Assembly (NCBI GenBank): GCA_002704825.1
Contig: PAIY01000093.1
Location: forward strand, 21,656-85,655
DNA length: 64,000 nucleotides
From: Phycisphaeraceae bacterium
GTDB lineage: Bacteria > Planctomycetota > Phycisphaerae > Phycisphaerales > Phycisphaeraceae
Direction: 5' to 3'
In this document: one piece after another, positions 8,515 to 18,786 of the stretch
Position numbering within the stretch: position 1 is the stretch's first letter
How the letters are laid out: each line of letters opens with the position of its first letter
Program-made: the position numbers and the translations under genes
The notes under the pieces: generated by a model
The model's database searches: none
Told to the model about the DNA's origin: nothing
The model's input: only the letters and a program-made list of their open reading frames with translations

Positions 8515-9098
8515 TTGAATTGCTGAATCGAATCCACATCTGTGTTGGCGACATCACACAGTTGACTGTCGATGCAATTGTCAACGCTGCCAACGAGTCA
8601 TTGCTCGGTGGTGGGGGAGTCGATGGCGCGATCCACCGTGCTGCCGGCCCGCGTCTGCTTGAACACAATCGAACGCTTGGCGGTTGTCCCACCGGGTTAG
8701 CCAAAATCACGCCCGGTTTCGATCTGGTAGCAATCGGCATCAAGCACATCATTCACACCGTCGGCCCTGTCTGGCATGGTGATGCGTCAGCAAGTTTATC
8801 CAACACCCATGAAGATGTGTTGCTCGCTTCGTGTTATCACCAAACGCTGACGTTGGCTTTGGAACACGAAATCAAGACGTTGGCTTTCCCTGCCATCAGC
8901 ACCGGTGTTTATGGTTTCCCCAAAGAACGTGCTGCCAAGATTGCCTTTGGCCATGTCTACCATTTTCTCACGCAACATCCTTTCCCCCAGCAGGTGACCT
9001 TCTGCTGCTTCAGCCAGGAAGACGCTGCGGTGTATCACCAGGTGATCGAGTCCCGCAATGAATGGATGACCAGCCGCAAACGCGTCCAGCCGTTTTGA
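8511..9098 (+). CDS. Macro domain protein (O-acetyl-ADP-ribose deacetylase-like)
   Basis: A 195-residue single macro domain. [26 protein letters not shown] sequence at about residues 22-45 is the ADP-ribose-binding loop with the catalytic Asn and Asp. [13 protein letters not shown] near 125-137 is the second phosphate loop. The family hydrolyses O-acetyl-ADP-ribose or removes ADP-ribose from proteins. The start overlaps the stop of the coiled-coil membrane protein by four bases, which suggests linked expression with it. Confidence 0.93.
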   Translation: MIELLNRIHICVGDITQLTVDAIVNAANESLLGGGGVDGAIHRAAGPRLLEHNRTLGGCPTGLAKITPGFDLVAIGIKHIIHTVGPVWHGDASASLSNTHEDVLLASCYHQTLTLALEHEIKTLAFPAISTGVYGFPKERAAKIAFGHVYHFLTQHPFPQQVTFCCFSQEDAAVYHQVIESRNEWMTSRKRVQPF

Positions 9099-9527
9099 GT
9101 TTTTTCAAGACGATTTTTTGAACCGCCAAGGCGCCATGAACGCCAAGGTCGGAAGAGAAAAATTGAAGATATTGAACCACAGAGGACACAGAGATCACGG
9201 AGTCTGAAATTTAAAATTCAAATTGACTCATTTGCTAGAGCTGTTCAACGAATTAATCTTCACCTTCCGTCACTCCCGCGCAGGCGGGAGTCCAGTGGAG
9301 CCTGCAAGTGTCAACAGAATGCCGCTGGATTCCCGCCTGCACGGGAATGACAAAATCTAAGACGACATGGAGATTAATTGCCTTTCTCTGTCTTGAAGAC
9401 GCTGCGTTCTCTGCGCCTCTGCGGTAAGAAATGCCTTAAAAATAGATGCAAAAACGCGGAGACATGCCTGGTGACACATCTCCGCGTTTGAGGTTATTCG
9501 GATATTCAATTGTCGGTCAGTCTGGGT
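9099..9527. repeat. Nested inverted-repeat region
   Basis: No gene. An inner pair of 27-nt arms (9269-9295 and 9325-9351, three mismatches) has the core GTCATTCCCGCGCAGGCGGG. It is framed by AATTAATCT (9250-9258) and AGATTAATT (9371-9379). This is framed again by related CCACAGAGG-type arms (about 9174-9203 and 9396-9428). The 27-nt core motif recurs at 37.09, 37.3, 43.8, 44.0 and 56.4 kb. A terminator for the minus-strand gene is at 9452-9489. Confidence 0.8.
9452..9489 (-). terminator. Terminator of fucose isomerase-like gene
   Basis: Stem AAACGCGGAGA (9452-9462) with TCTCCGCGTTT (9479-9489). On the minus strand the stem is followed by TTTTTGC. Confidence 0.8.
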
Positions 9528-11174
9528 TTACCAGGCTTTGCCGTCCTTCTTGGTGCCGCAGATGGCGACTTCCATGCCCATCGCTTCGGCCATGGCAGCC
9601 TTGGCGAGCATTGCTTCGTCAGCGCTCTTGGCATCCTTGGCGTAGACGCATTGGATGTGATTGGACTTGTGACGTGCCATCATCTGTTCACGGGTCACAC
9701 CGTAGGTCACCGCGTGCATGATCGGCCATTGGACGGTGGTTTCATCCCAACGGCGTTGGGTTTCTTCCTTGGGAAGCTTAATGACTTCAGCACGGCCAAG
9801 GTCCATGCAGAGTTTGCCACCGGGCTTGGAACCGTCGACCCACACGCGGGACCAGATGATCTCGCCGGTCTTTGCAATACCACGAAGGGTCGAACCGCCC
9901 AGGCGGAAGTACATGCCCGGTTGACGCAGACCGTCTGAGCCTTTCCAGCCACCGATGTGGTGTGCCGGCGGGGCACTGCCGGAGATCAGGAATACCCACA
10001 CGTAGTCTTCGGTGGTGCCGGACTGATCCCAGTCACCCCAGCGCAGGTCATGCAGCGTATTTTCGACGGGCTGTTTCATTTCCTTGTGAACGCGGTAGGT
10101 CATCAGACCGTCAAGGCCTGCACATTCGTCGACTTCGTTAAAGTGCGGGATGGGCTGCCCCTTGTACAGGACGCGCTTGCCATCACGAGATTTCACTGGG
10201 GGACGGTCAGCATTGTTGAGTGTGCCTTCGACGAGATCCGATGCCGGAAGCAGGTCCTTGAGGCCTTGCTGATACTGGATACCAATGGTGTGGCAACCAA
10301 AGTCATCTGCGATGCGCACCGCAGCGATGTACATCTTGCATTGCTGGAGAATCTGATTCTTGGTCAGTTCGGTTTCTTCGTCTTTACCCAGGTGGAAGGT
10401 CATGCCTTTCTTGATGTACCAATCGTAGACTTCCTTGGCTTCCTTGTCGGAGACCTGCGTGGACTCGTAGTACAGGGCGGACTGGCTCAGACGTTCCTTA
10501 AAGACACCGGTGGGGTTGAGCAGGTGATCGGGGATGATGGCATTGAACATACCCATGCAGCCTTCATCGAACACACCGAGGATGGCTTTGTCTTTGATCA
10601 GTTCAGCAGCGAGTTTCTCGCCGGTCTTCTTGACGGTGGCAGGGACTTTGACGTCTTTGAATTTTTTGACATGCTTGGTGGGATGGGTGCATTTACCGGT
10701 CTTGAGCCATTTTTCAAGGCGACCCAGGAAGTACTTGTCGGTGAAGTCGTCGGACCAGAGGGTGGAATACTTGATACCTGCCTTGGTCATTGAGCCGTTG
10801 AGGTTGAGCATGCCGACGAGTCCGGGCCAGGTGCCAGACCAGTTGGCGACGGTGAGGATCGGACCTTTGTGGGTCAGCAGACCGTGAAGCATATGATGCG
10901 AATACTGCCAGACGGCTTCAGCAATGATGATGGGGGCAGTGGGATCGATCTTGGAGAAGACTTCCATGCCTTCCTTTTGCGATTGGATAAAGCCGTGCTT
11001 GACGTCTTTCTTGTACGGATGGGCACGCTTGATGTTATAGCCCATGCCCTTGACGGCTTTGATCAAGGTTTGTTCCATTTCATTCTGAGCATCCCAGCAG
11101 ACCTGGTTGGCAGAGACACGCAGGTCGCCGTTGGCGAGCAGCAGGACGGTGGGGGTTGTGGACGTTTTGGCCAT
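9528..11174 (-). CDS. L-fucose isomerase-like protein
   Basis: A 548-residue cytosolic protein of the L-fucose/L-arabinose isomerase superfamily, close to the roughly 590 residues of FucI. Seen in sequence: an N-terminal Rossmann-like part, [15 protein letters not shown] near 200 and [12 protein letters not shown] and [12 protein letters not shown] near 390-450, all rich in acidic and His residues that could bind the metal. These enzymes interconvert aldoses and ketoses. The preferred sugar cannot be read from sequence alone, and no fucose kinase or aldolase lies nearby. Typical RBS (GGAG) precedes ATG. It has its own terminator, so it is monocistronic. Confidence 0.75.
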   Translation of the reverse strand: MAKTSTTPTVLLLANGDLRVSANQVCWDAQNEMEQTLIKAVKGMGYNIKRAHPYKKDVKHGFIQSQKEGMEVFSKIDPTAPIIIAEAVWQYSHHMLHGLLTHKGPILTVANWSGTWPGLVGMLNLNGSMTKAGIKYSTLWSDDFTDKYFLGRLEKWLKTGKCTHPTKHVKKFKDVKVPATVKKTGEKLAAELIKDKAILGVFDEGCMGMFNAIIPDHLLNPTGVFKERLSQSALYYESTQVSDKEAKEVYDWYIKKGMTFHLGKDEETELTKNQILQQCKMYIAAVRIADDFGCHTIGIQYQQGLKDLLPASDLVEGTLNNADRPPVKSRDGKRVLYKGQPIPHFNEVDECAGLDGLMTYRVHKEMKQPVENTLHDLRWGDWDQSGTTEDYVWVFLISGSAPPAHHIGGWKGSDGLRQPGMYFRLGGSTLRGIAKTGEIIWSRVWVDGSKPGGKLCMDLGRAEVIKLPKEETQRRWDETTVQWPIMHAVTYGVTREQMMARHKSNHIQCVYAKDAKSADEAMLAKAAMAEAMGMEVAICGTKKDGKAW

Positions 11175-11620
11175 TGAAATTTGCTCCTTTGAGAGTCGTG
11201 GCGCGAGTCATCGAATCGTTACAGTTTGTGATTGAAGGCAATAAGCACGACAGACAGGTCATGCTCGGAAATTCGAGATGATGATCAGAGTTTAAACTCA
11301 GCAGCTTGGTGGGCTGGGGCGATTGGTGCGAACCATACCCTTGGCACGTTGTGCCTGGCGTCCGAAGACATTGGATGAAATGGTCCGCTGCTGCATGAGT
11401 TGTTTATGATACCGGCGGTCAGGGTGGATGCAATGGCAAAAGCGCATCAGTCCCGATGGTTTTGTGTCGGAAAGCGGATTCGATCACACACTTGCTTGTG
11501 TATCAACCATAATTGCATATCAGACATATGACTCTTTACTGGTTATCGCTGGTATTTTCCCAGTCTATTCGCTAAGTTGTGCATGCACGGAAAAACATGT
11601 CTTTGGAGGACGCAAGACTG
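11175..11620. other. Gene-free divergent intergenic region
   Basis: 446 bases upstream of both the isomerase-like gene and the NSS transporter. I see no conserved RNA, no repeat of the families found elsewhere and no convincing open frame. Confidence 0.5.
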
Positions 11621-13303
11621 ATGAATCAACCAAATGGATCAGGCGAATCGTGGGGAACACGCCTGGGGGTTATCCTTGCAGTGACCGGCAGCGCAGTGGG
11701 GCTGGGCAACTTTCTACGATTCCCCGGTTTGGCAGCACAATTTGAGGGCGGGGCGTTTATGATCCCCTATGCCGTGGCATTCCTGATTCTGGGATTGCCC
11801 ATCGCATGGGTCGAATGGTCCATGGGACGCTACGGCGGCAAGTATGGATTCAACTCCACCCCCGGATGCTACTTTGCAATCTGCAACCGCAGCCGACCTG
11901 CCGCCTACATGGGCGTCCTTGGACTACTCGTACCGGTGATGATTTATATGTTCTATGTCTTCATCGAAGCATGGTGTCTTGGCTTTGCCTGGAAGTATCT
12001 CATCGGAGACCCGGCCTTGCTTGGGACCGCAACGGATACCGATGTCACCACCGGGACCTACGTCCTGGACTTCGTTGGCATCAAAGAGAACGGCTCGCTG
12101 TTCCACAACTTCTTTGGTTCATCACTGGTCCACCTGCTCATCTGCTTTGTCTTGAATTTCGTGCTGATCTACCGCGGTCTAAACAAAGGGATTGAATGGT
12201 TCTGCAAATGGGCGATGCCTGCCTTGGTGCTTTGTGCAGTGATCGTGCTCATCCGCGTACTGACATTGGCACCCAATCCAGTGAACGAAAATCAAAACGT
12301 CATTAACGGTCTGGGCTACATGTGGAATCCCGGCGGGATCGTGATGCCTGAGACCTTACCTGCTGAGGCGACTGAAGCAGCAAGCGAAGTTGCAGCCGCA
12401 ACGACCGATGCCGTCTCGGATGCAACACCTGAAAAGAAAAGTCTGCTGACCACCTTGTCGGACCCCGAAATCTGGCTCGCTGCTGCAGGGCAGATTTTCT
12501 TTTCACTCTCAGTTGGCTTTGGCGTCATCATTACCTATTCCAGTTATCTCAAGAAAGATGATGACGTCGCACTGAGTTCACTCACGGCAGCAGCGGGCAA
12601 CGGCTTTTGCGAAGTGGCATTGGGCGGGATGATTCTGATTCCTGCTGCGTTTGTCTTCCTTGGGGTACTCGATGAGAAGACACTCGACTCGGCCTTCCAA
12701 CTCGGGTTTATGGTCCTGCCACAGGTCTTTGCCCAGATGCCCGGTGGGCAGTTCTTCGGATTCCTGTTCTTCTTCCTGCTGTTCCTTGCAGCAGTGACCA
12801 GTTCGCTGTCCATGCTCCAACCGGCCATCGCGTTCCTGGAAGAAGGACTGGACATCAACCGCAAAATGTCGGTGACCATCCTCGGCTTTGTCACCTTTGT
12901 CGGCACGATGTTCGTGGTCTACTTTTCGGAGAATCTGGCAGCACTTGATGCCATTGACTTCTGGGTGGCAACGTTCTGCATCTATGTGCTTGCAACCGTG
13001 CAGGTGATCATCTTCGGCTGGGTACTTGGTGTGGATGAGGGCTATGAGGAATTGATGACCGGTGCGGAAATCAAAGTCCACAAGTCCTTTAAGTTCATCG
13101 TTAAATATGTCAGTCCCTTGTTCCTGTTGATCATCTTTGCAGTCTGGATTTTCAAGGCACTACCCAAACGCATCGAAAACATCGGCCATGTCGAAGGTTT
13201 GGCGTTGGGCTTTATCGCAATCATGTTGACGTTCTTCCTGCTGCTGATTGCCTCAGCAACCAAACGCTGGAACAAGACCGGGAAAGGTAAGGTGGCACAA
13301 TGA
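11621..13303 (+). CDS. Sodium-dependent transporter, NSS (SNF/LeuT) family
   Basis: A 560-residue inner-membrane symporter with about 11-12 helices. TM1 carries GSAVGLGNFLRFPGL, the signature Na+/substrate-binding unwound helix. The likely cargo is an amino acid or small amine, taken up with Na+. It has an Ala/Thr/Glu-rich insert (AEATEAASEVAAATTDAVSD) between mid-protein helices, making it longer than LeuT (519). The ATG at 11621 follows GGAGG by 11 bases; upstream in-frame ATGs (11579, 11597) are less well placed. Its stop overlaps the start of a small membrane protein that looks like the MetS accessory subunit. Confidence 0.93.
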   Translation: MNQPNGSGESWGTRLGVILAVTGSAVGLGNFLRFPGLAAQFEGGAFMIPYAVAFLILGLPIAWVEWSMGRYGGKYGFNSTPGCYFAICNRSRPAAYMGVLGLLVPVMIYMFYVFIEAWCLGFAWKYLIGDPALLGTATDTDVTTGTYVLDFVGIKENGSLFHNFFGSSLVHLLICFVLNFVLIYRGLNKGIEWFCKWAMPALVLCAVIVLIRVLTLAPNPVNENQNVINGLGYMWNPGGIVMPETLPAEATEAASEVAAATTDAVSDATPEKKSLLTTLSDPEIWLAAAGQIFFSLSVGFGVIITYSSYLKKDDDVALSSLTAAAGNGFCEVALGGMILIPAAFVFLGVLDEKTLDSAFQLGFMVLPQVFAQMPGGQFFGFLFFFLLFLAAVTSSLSMLQPAIAFLEEGLDINRKMSVTILGFVTFVGTMFVVYFSENLAALDAIDFWVATFCIYVLATVQVIIFGWVLGVDEGYEELMTGAEIKVHKSFKFIVKYVSPLFLLIIFAVWIFKALPKRIENIGHVEGLALGFIAIMLTFFLLLIASATKRWNKTGKGKVAQ

Positions 13304-13458
13304 ATATCGGTGGCTGGATTATCATGAGCCTTTCCGTCGGTGGCATGACCACCTTGCTGGGTTGGTGCATATACAAAGTACTCTCAACCCCCGGCAGCAG
13401 TGAACACCTGCACACCCAAATCGACATCGACCCACACGATGATGATGACGACGATTGA
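13300..13458 (+). CDS. MetS-like small subunit of NSS transporter
   Basis: A 52-residue protein. It starts with ATGA overlapping the transporter stop codon. Residues 3-27 form a single membrane helix (IGGWIIMSLSVGGMTTLLGW), followed by CIYKVLSTP, a short His-containing segment, and a tail of six Asp. This layout matches the MetS-type accessory subunits encoded directly after NSS transporters, such as MetP-MetS for methionine/alanine import in Corynebacterium. Its partner function is inferred from position and architecture. A strong terminator follows about 95 bases later. Confidence 0.8.
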   Translation: MNIGGWIIMSLSVGGMTTLLGWCIYKVLSTPGSSEHLHTQIDIDPHDDDDDD

Positions 13459-13552
13459 CGCAATCGATGAATGTTATCAACACAAGCCGCCAGATGAGAT
13501 CGCTTCCGGGGGATCGAATCTGACGGTTCACAAATAACAACTGAACACCTTC

Positions 13553-13586
13553 GAGCATCGGTTCCCAAAGCCGATGCTCGTTTTTT
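13553..13586 (+). terminator. Rho-independent terminator of the NSS operon
   Basis: 9-bp stem GAGCATCGG (13553-13561) and CCGATGCTC (13571-13579), 9-nt loop, then G and six T. Confidence 0.92.
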
Positions 13587-13620
13587 ATGCATCGACAAAC
13601 TCTGGTATTCTGTTGGCAAG

Positions 13621-15531
13621 ATGAGAGCGTGCCAATGTAAATCATGGTTGATGTATCTGCTGCTGGCCGTGCTTTGCACCATCACCTATTGGCCGGGCAT
13701 GCGCGGGCCGTTCGTGTTTGATGACACGCAGTGGCAGGAAGCACTCGAATTCAGAGCCACACCCAATCGTTATTGGCAGACCTTGCTTGATTATCCCGTC
13801 ACGCCGGACACCGTGCCGTATGGCAGACCGCTGCTCAAAGTTCTGTTCACCACGCAAGTCTATTTTTTTTACACCAGTGATACAGTTACGGATTTGCCGA
13901 ATGTCTCTTCTACGGTCAGTCTGTACTGGGCCTATCATGCGGTGAGTCTGGCTATGCATCTAATCAATGTCGGGTTGGTTTACCTGTTACTGACGCAACT
14001 TTTTGGCAAAGATCGCAAAGCTGTGACCTGGTTGATCACCGCGATATGGGCTTTACACCCGATCCAAACCGATGCGGTGTTATACATCTCCCAGCAAAGC
14101 GAATTACTCGTCAGCTTTTTTATCCTTGCTACATTGGTCTGCGCACTTAAGGGATATCGCAAGTCTGCCGTGTTGCTGTGTGCTTTGGGCATGTTATGCA
14201 AGGAGCTGATGGTGGTTACGCCAGTACTGGTTTTGTTTGCAGCAAGCATGCAATCTCAGAGTACACCGTGGAAACAACTCAAAAAGCATCCCCTGTTTTA
14301 TGTATCTTTGACGATGACATGCAGCATCGTGGCTGCCTTGATGTTTCTTTACCCACGTTCAGCGTCAACAGGTAACATCCACGGCTGGGACAACTGGCAT
14401 TATCTACTGACCCAATCACAGGTGATCTGCTATTACCTGTCGCAAGTCGTCTGGCCTAACCGTCTGGCGATCGACCCATTCTTTGAACGGGCAGAGTCAA
14501 TTGCAGATATCTGGCCCTTTGGCGTTGTCATCGTCGGACTTCTCATTACAGCAGTGTGGCTGTTGATCAATCGTCATAAACTCGGATTCTGGGGCGTGTG
14601 GTTTTTCGTCATTCTTGCACCGACATCCAGTTTCATTCCCATTGTCACGGAGATCGCTGCGCTCAGGCGGATGTATCTGCCGACCTTGGCTGTGCTGGTG
14701 GTTCTCACTTGTTTGCTAGCCATGTTGCTCAAGCGATTCAAAGTTCAGGTTGCATGCAAGCCTGTCATGATGGTTGCCTGTTTGGTGTTTACGACGGTCA
14801 CCTGGCAGCACGCACACACTTACCAATCTCAGATCAAACTCTACGAAGACAACATTGCCAAATTCCCCAATCACAAACGCGCGTTGCGAAACCTGGCGGG
14901 TTGGTATTTCAATGATCTAGATTTTGACAAAGCCATAGATGCCTATGATCAATTGCTAAGTTTCTGGCCTGATTCACCCAAAGCCCAATACGATCGAATC
15001 ACAACACTGTTGTTTCTCGGTCGCACTCAACAAGCCATTGCAGACCTGCAACAGCTCATCAAGCAACACCCTGAACATGTGCCGTTCTACAACAAGCTTG
15101 GGATGGCATACGCGGAGAATCAACAGTTCGATTTGGCGATGGAGCAGTTCCGATTTGCGGTGAAACTTTCACCGTACAACAGTCTGGCTAAGCTACATAT
15201 TGGTAATCTGTATCTCCGACAAGACAAAATTGACAAAGCCATTTATTGGTTGGAACAATCTGTTTATTTCACATTCAACGAACAACATCAAATCACAACG
15301 TCAGGAACAGCAGGTTGGAATCAACTGGGCATTCTCTATGCCAAAACCAAGCAATATGAAAAAGCACAGATGGCATTTACCTGTGCAATCCATTCTAAAA
15401 GTTGGGAAAGTACGAAAGTTGCAGAGGCTAATCTTAAACGCGTCAACGAAATCCTTGGCGTGGAGAATCCTGAGACTTACCAACCCAAACTCAAGCAGTT
15501 TCCCGTAAAAGCAACGGTTCTGGAAGATTAA
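13621..15531 (+). CDS. TPR membrane protein, GT-C / TMTC-like
   Basis: A 636-residue protein with two halves. Residues 1-395 contain about ten membrane helices; the first loop has FVFDDTQWQ, like the acidic FDD motif of dolichyl-phosphate-mannose-type (GT-C) transferases and animal TMTC proteins. Residues about 400-610 are tetratricopeptide repeats (for example [20 protein letters not shown] and [21 protein letters not shown]). Such proteins may glycosylate periplasmic proteins; substrate and activity here are inferred only. The start is the first ATG after the terminator. A prepilin-like gene follows 67 bases later. Confidence 0.8.
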   Translation: MRACQCKSWLMYLLLAVLCTITYWPGMRGPFVFDDTQWQEALEFRATPNRYWQTLLDYPVTPDTVPYGRPLLKVLFTTQVYFFYTSDTVTDLPNVSSTVSLYWAYHAVSLAMHLINVGLVYLLLTQLFGKDRKAVTWLITAIWALHPIQTDAVLYISQQSELLVSFFILATLVCALKGYRKSAVLLCALGMLCKELMVVTPVLVLFAASMQSQSTPWKQLKKHPLFYVSLTMTCSIVAALMFLYPRSASTGNIHGWDNWHYLLTQSQVICYYLSQVVWPNRLAIDPFFERAESIADIWPFGVVIVGLLITAVWLLINRHKLGFWGVWFFVILAPTSSFIPIVTEIAALRRMYLPTLAVLVVLTCLLAMLLKRFKVQVACKPVMMVACLVFTTVTWQHAHTYQSQIKLYEDNIAKFPNHKRALRNLAGWYFNDLDFDKAIDAYDQLLSFWPDSPKAQYDRITTLLFLGRTQQAIADLQQLIKQHPEHVPFYNKLGMAYAENQQFDLAMEQFRFAVKLSPYNSLAKLHIGNLYLRQDKIDKAIYWLEQSVYFTFNEQHQITTSGTAGWNQLGILYAKTKQYEKAQMAFTCAIHSKSWESTKVAEANLKRVNEILGVENPETYQPKLKQFPVKATVLED

Positions 15532-15598
15532 ACAGATACGTCTGGATGCAAGTTCGCTAAACTATGTTTCGGATTTGTTTACCGGCCTGGAACCTGCC

Positions 15599-16366
15599 AT
15601 GCACCCAAAGTCACGCGCCTTCACACTCATCGAACTCTTGGTGGTCATCAGCATCATCGCATTGCTCATCGGCATCCTTCTGCCCGCGCTCTCCAGTGCG
15701 CGGAAGCAGGCCAGCAACATTGCCTGTGGCATGGGACTCAAACAAATCGGTGTGGCGATCTTTGCATATGGTTCGGATTTTAAAGGACAAATCCCCGTCG
15801 GCCCCGACACTATTCACCCCACCATGGGCGAAGCCACCAGCAAATATCTCAACACACTTGATAACCAACTCTGGATCGGCAGCAGTAAGCAATACACATC
15901 CATGGGCGTGCTTTATCACGGTTATCTCGAAAACAAGCAGGCGTTCTTTTGTCCGGCGGATGATGACATCGCTGACGTGCAGGAGGAACTTGCCAAGATC
16001 GACACCGGTGATGATGCCTACGGTTCCTACTTCTATCGCTCGTTGGATGAAGTCATCGGCGACACACGTTTTTCCGCCCAGGCACAAAACAGCATCGGCG
16101 AAAAACCATCGGTATTGGCTATGGACCGCCAATCCATATTCCCTTCGATTCCCGAAGGTTTGAAAACCAATCACAGCAATGACGCATCAAACCTGCTGTT
16201 TCGAGATGGCCGTGTGCAGTTGTTTGCAAACAATAACGAACAGAACATCTTCGCCGCAGATCAAGCAGACTTTACCGGCTCATTCCCAACGCTACTGGAT
16301 CAACTCATCCAAAACGCAGATCGCGTCGGCAACGGCGGTTCACCCGATGATGTGCCTAACCCGTGA
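15599..16366 (+). CDS. Prepilin-type N-terminal cleavage/methylation domain protein
   Basis: A 255-residue protein starting [19 protein letters not shown], with a very short basic leader, the prepilin peptidase site and a single helix. The C-terminus has [18 protein letters not shown], the His-x10-Asp-Gly ending of this planctomycete family. A TTG start eight codons earlier is possible, but the ATG gives the normal leader. Function: a pseudopilin-like or surface protein, not further assigned. Same family as the genes at 100 and 17149. Confidence 0.9.
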   Translation: MHPKSRAFTLIELLVVISIIALLIGILLPALSSARKQASNIACGMGLKQIGVAIFAYGSDFKGQIPVGPDTIHPTMGEATSKYLNTLDNQLWIGSSKQYTSMGVLYHGYLENKQAFFCPADDDIADVQEELAKIDTGDDAYGSYFYRSLDEVIGDTRFSAQAQNSIGEKPSVLAMDRQSIFPSIPEGLKTNHSNDASNLLFRDGRVQLFANNNEQNIFAADQADFTGSFPTLLDQLIQNADRVGNGGSPDDVPNP

Positions 16367-16399
16367 TGCTAAAATATAATGATGGATCAGGATGAGACA

Positions 16400-16720
16400 A
16401 TGGCAGACCATATACTTATTGCTGACGCGAATGGTGTCTGGCGTCGATTTGATCACGGCAATATGTCCGGTATCCATTGGGACGAGATTTTTCGTATCAC
16501 TGGTTATCGCTTCGATTACCGGATTTCGGTTGTCACAGTGCTTGAATTTGATTTTGAGCATGGTGAATATCTTGAGTTACAAAGTGATACACCAGGCTTT
16601 GATCAAGTCCTGCTTGCTATCATCAAGCGATTTCAGATTCTCCCACAAATGATTGACCAATTAAATGGGATGTCACATGGCGATGAACCCATTGAACTAT
16701 GGTCAAAAATCAAAGCTTAA
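16400..16720 (+). CDS. Conserved hypothetical protein (small soluble)
   Basis: A 106-residue protein, not recognised with certainty. It is acidic and soluble, with the pattern GVWRRFDHGN-x-IHWDEIFRI near the N-terminus, EYLELQSDTPGFDQVLLAI in the middle and LP and LWSK near the end. This order resembles a family of small alpha-beta proteins sometimes found as immunity-like genes, but that is a weak impression. The ATG at 16400 has AGGAT/GAGA upstream; earlier in-frame ATGs exist at 16379 and 16382. Confidence 0.6.
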   Translation: MADHILIADANGVWRRFDHGNMSGIHWDEIFRITGYRFDYRISVVTVLEFDFEHGEYLELQSDTPGFDQVLLAIIKRFQILPQMIDQLNGMSHGDEPIELWSKIKA

Positions 16721-16862
16721 CCCTGCAGTTCGCCCGTGTCATACCGCAGTTGAGTATCAAATGGTTGAAGTCGACCAAGCAATCATCTCCATTTGTATTG
16801 ATGGTTTGATTGAATCAATTGCCTATGACAGAACCCACGAATTATTGAAAATAACAACATAA
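16677..16862 (+). CDS. Possible small protein, uncertain
   Basis: 61 codons beginning MAMNPLNYGQ, overlapping the upstream gene's end by 44 bases in another frame. The C-terminal half (VEVDQAIISICIDGLIESIA) looks protein-like, but no family is recognised and the ribosome-binding site is weak. It may be real or chance. Confidence 0.25.
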   Translation: MAMNPLNYGQKSKLNPAVRPCHTAVEYQMVEVDQAIISICIDGLIESIAYDRTHELLKITT

Positions 16863-17148
16863 TTGCACAAGACGTCAGCTTGTTGTGAAAAAATTTCAAT
16901 TGCTTGCAAAGCGTTCAAGAACATTGTTCTCTTTCAGCAAGACTTCATGCATTTCAGTTGACCTTTCAAGTGTTCTCCTTTTTTATCACCTTGGGCGGAC
17001 ATACAATTTTTTATAGCAATCATGAGTCATTCCTATTTGCATTCTTGCTGCCAATCACTAATTGACATTGTGATTGCAATGTCTCTGTTGAGATATCGGA
17101 TCCTCGGGTCGTCCATTGACGCCAAGACAATTAATGTAAGGAAATTGT

Positions 17149-17985
17149 ATGAGACGCAATGAACTGAACCATCATGCTTTTACTCTCATCGAATTATTGG
17201 TTGTGATTTCGATTATTGCATTACTGATTGCGATATTGCTGCCTGCTCTGTCCAAGGCCCGTGACTCTGCCATACGTATTAAATGCCTTTCAAATACGCG
17301 TAGTATTGGGCAGGCGATGCTGTTGGCATCCAATGATCTGAAGCAGCAGTTGCCGGACCTTGGGAACTGGGATGGTTACTTTGATGATGTGAATAACAAA
17401 AAGTCTTCCAAACCCTATCTGATTAATGGCGGCGCCCGTGATTTTATGCTCAATTATGGTTTAACCCGGGAAACGTTTTATTGTCCCAACAATACGGCAA
17501 CCAATAACGACGGATACTGGGGCTCGTCAAACGGTGATACGTTTGATCCCAATGTTGCTGACTTTTTGTCCAGCGTTGTGGGATATCAGATCATAGGTGG
17601 TCGAAAAGGGTTGCAGCGTGCTGATCTGAACGGTTCAGCCACCATCCAGAACGCAAGACATTCATCCTCAAAATGGATTCTCATGCCTGCCAATGGTGTG
17701 CAATCCATACGACTGAATATGGAACAGGAAGCTATCTATGACGAAATCGTGACGGACATCACACGAACCGACTTGACCGGTGATTTTGATTCGATCTCGG
17801 GTCACTTTTCAGGCGTCAATCACAATTCAAATAAACGATATATCAAAGCTGGCAAAGATGGAACGAACGTCATCATGATTGATGGGTCGGGGAAATGGCG
17901 ACGTGAAAGTGAAATGGGCATCATTGGCAGTTCAGGACAAGGGCTCAATCAACTCGACAGTGATTCGAATTATTTATGGTGGTAA
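17149..17985 (+). CDS. Prepilin-type N-terminal cleavage/methylation domain protein
   Basis: A 278-residue protein. The leader [18 protein letters not shown] is followed by one hydrophobic helix to residue 35 and a soluble domain with paired Cys ([16 protein letters not shown]). The C-terminus contains [13 protein letters not shown] and [13 protein letters not shown], a variant of the His/Asp-Gly ending. AAGGA precedes ATG by 7 bases. The 286 bases upstream are AT-rich and gene-free and probably hold its promoter. It converges on ubiE. Confidence 0.9.
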   Translation: MRRNELNHHAFTLIELLVVISIIALLIAILLPALSKARDSAIRIKCLSNTRSIGQAMLLASNDLKQQLPDLGNWDGYFDDVNNKKSSKPYLINGGARDFMLNYGLTRETFYCPNNTATNNDGYWGSSNGDTFDPNVADFLSSVVGYQIIGGRKGLQRADLNGSATIQNARHSSSKWILMPANGVQSIRLNMEQEAIYDEIVTDITRTDLTGDFDSISGHFSGVNHNSNKRYIKAGKDGTNVIMIDGSGKWRRESEMGIIGSSGQGLNQLDSDSNYLWW

Positions 17986-18007
17986 GTCATCGTTGTAACT
18001 TGTTGGC

Positions 18008-18778
18008 TTATTGCTTGATCCCACGATAGACCAACGCAATCCCGCAGGTCAGCACCTTCTGGGTAAAGTCAGTAAAGCCGCATCCATCGAACATCTCGCG
18101 CATTTGCTCTCGGCCGATGAACGTGTTGACGCTTTGGGGCAGATACTTGTAAGCACCGCTCTTGTCTCTGGCGATCCACGTTGCGGTACGGGGCATGATG
18201 TGGCGGAAGTAGAAGTTGTAACCAGCCAGCAGCAGCTTGTTGCGAGGCAGTGAAAACTCAAGAACGATCAATCTCCCACCGGGTTTGAGCACGCGGTAGA
18301 ACTCGGCCATCGCGACTTCGGGGCGGGCAACATTACGGATGCCAAAGGCAATACTCACCACATCCATTGAGTTATCCTCAATGGGCAGCTTCATCGCATC
18401 ACCCTGAAAATAGGTCGGTTTGAGACCTTTGCATTGATCGAGTTTGTGATTGGCGACCGCAAGCATGTTGTAGGTAAAGTCCACACCTGTGACCGATTTG
18501 ACCCCGGCATCGGCAAAGGCCATCGACAGATCACCAGTCCCGCAGGCAACGTCCAACACATCACAGTTGCTGTCAACGTTCGCCATGTTCACGGCAGTGC
18601 GACGCCACGCCTGATCACGCCACAGTGAGTGGACGCGGTTGTTCAGGTCATAGCTGTCGGCGATGGCATTGAACATTGCCTCGACACGTTTGGCTTTGTC
18701 GTCGACAAGATGCGGGTTGGACAGGTTGTCCTGCGACCAGGCAGGTTCACCACTTTGAGTCTGGGGGCGTTGGGTCAT
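18008..18778 (-). CDS. ubiE: Demethylmenaquinone methyltransferase (UbiE/MenG)
   Basis: A 256-residue class I SAM-dependent methyltransferase of normal length. The SAM motif I is VLDVACGTGDLSMAFADAG, and the family block DVVSIAFGIRNVARPEVAMAE and GRLIVLEFSLP are clear UbiE hallmarks. It methylates demethylmenaquinone, the last step of menaquinone synthesis. It lies 8 bases downstream of an M48 metalloprotease gene and may be cotranscribed with it. Confidence 0.94.
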   Translation of the reverse strand: MTQRPQTQSGEPAWSQDNLSNPHLVDDKAKRVEAMFNAIADSYDLNNRVHSLWRDQAWRRTAVNMANVDSNCDVLDVACGTGDLSMAFADAGVKSVTGVDFTYNMLAVANHKLDQCKGLKPTYFQGDAMKLPIEDNSMDVVSIAFGIRNVARPEVAMAEFYRVLKPGGRLIVLEFSLPRNKLLLAGYNFYFRHIMPRTATWIARDKSGAYKYLPQSVNTFIGREQMREMFDGCGFTDFTQKVLTCGIALVYRGIKQ

Positions 18779-18786
18779 GAGGTTGC

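Noticed and set aside
9269..9351. Considered a CRISPR array
   Set aside because: Only two inverted (not direct) copies with no further repeat-spacer units.
9957..10793. 278-codon plus-strand frame opposite the fucose isomerase-like gene
   Set aside because: Antisense shadow; no recognisable domain.
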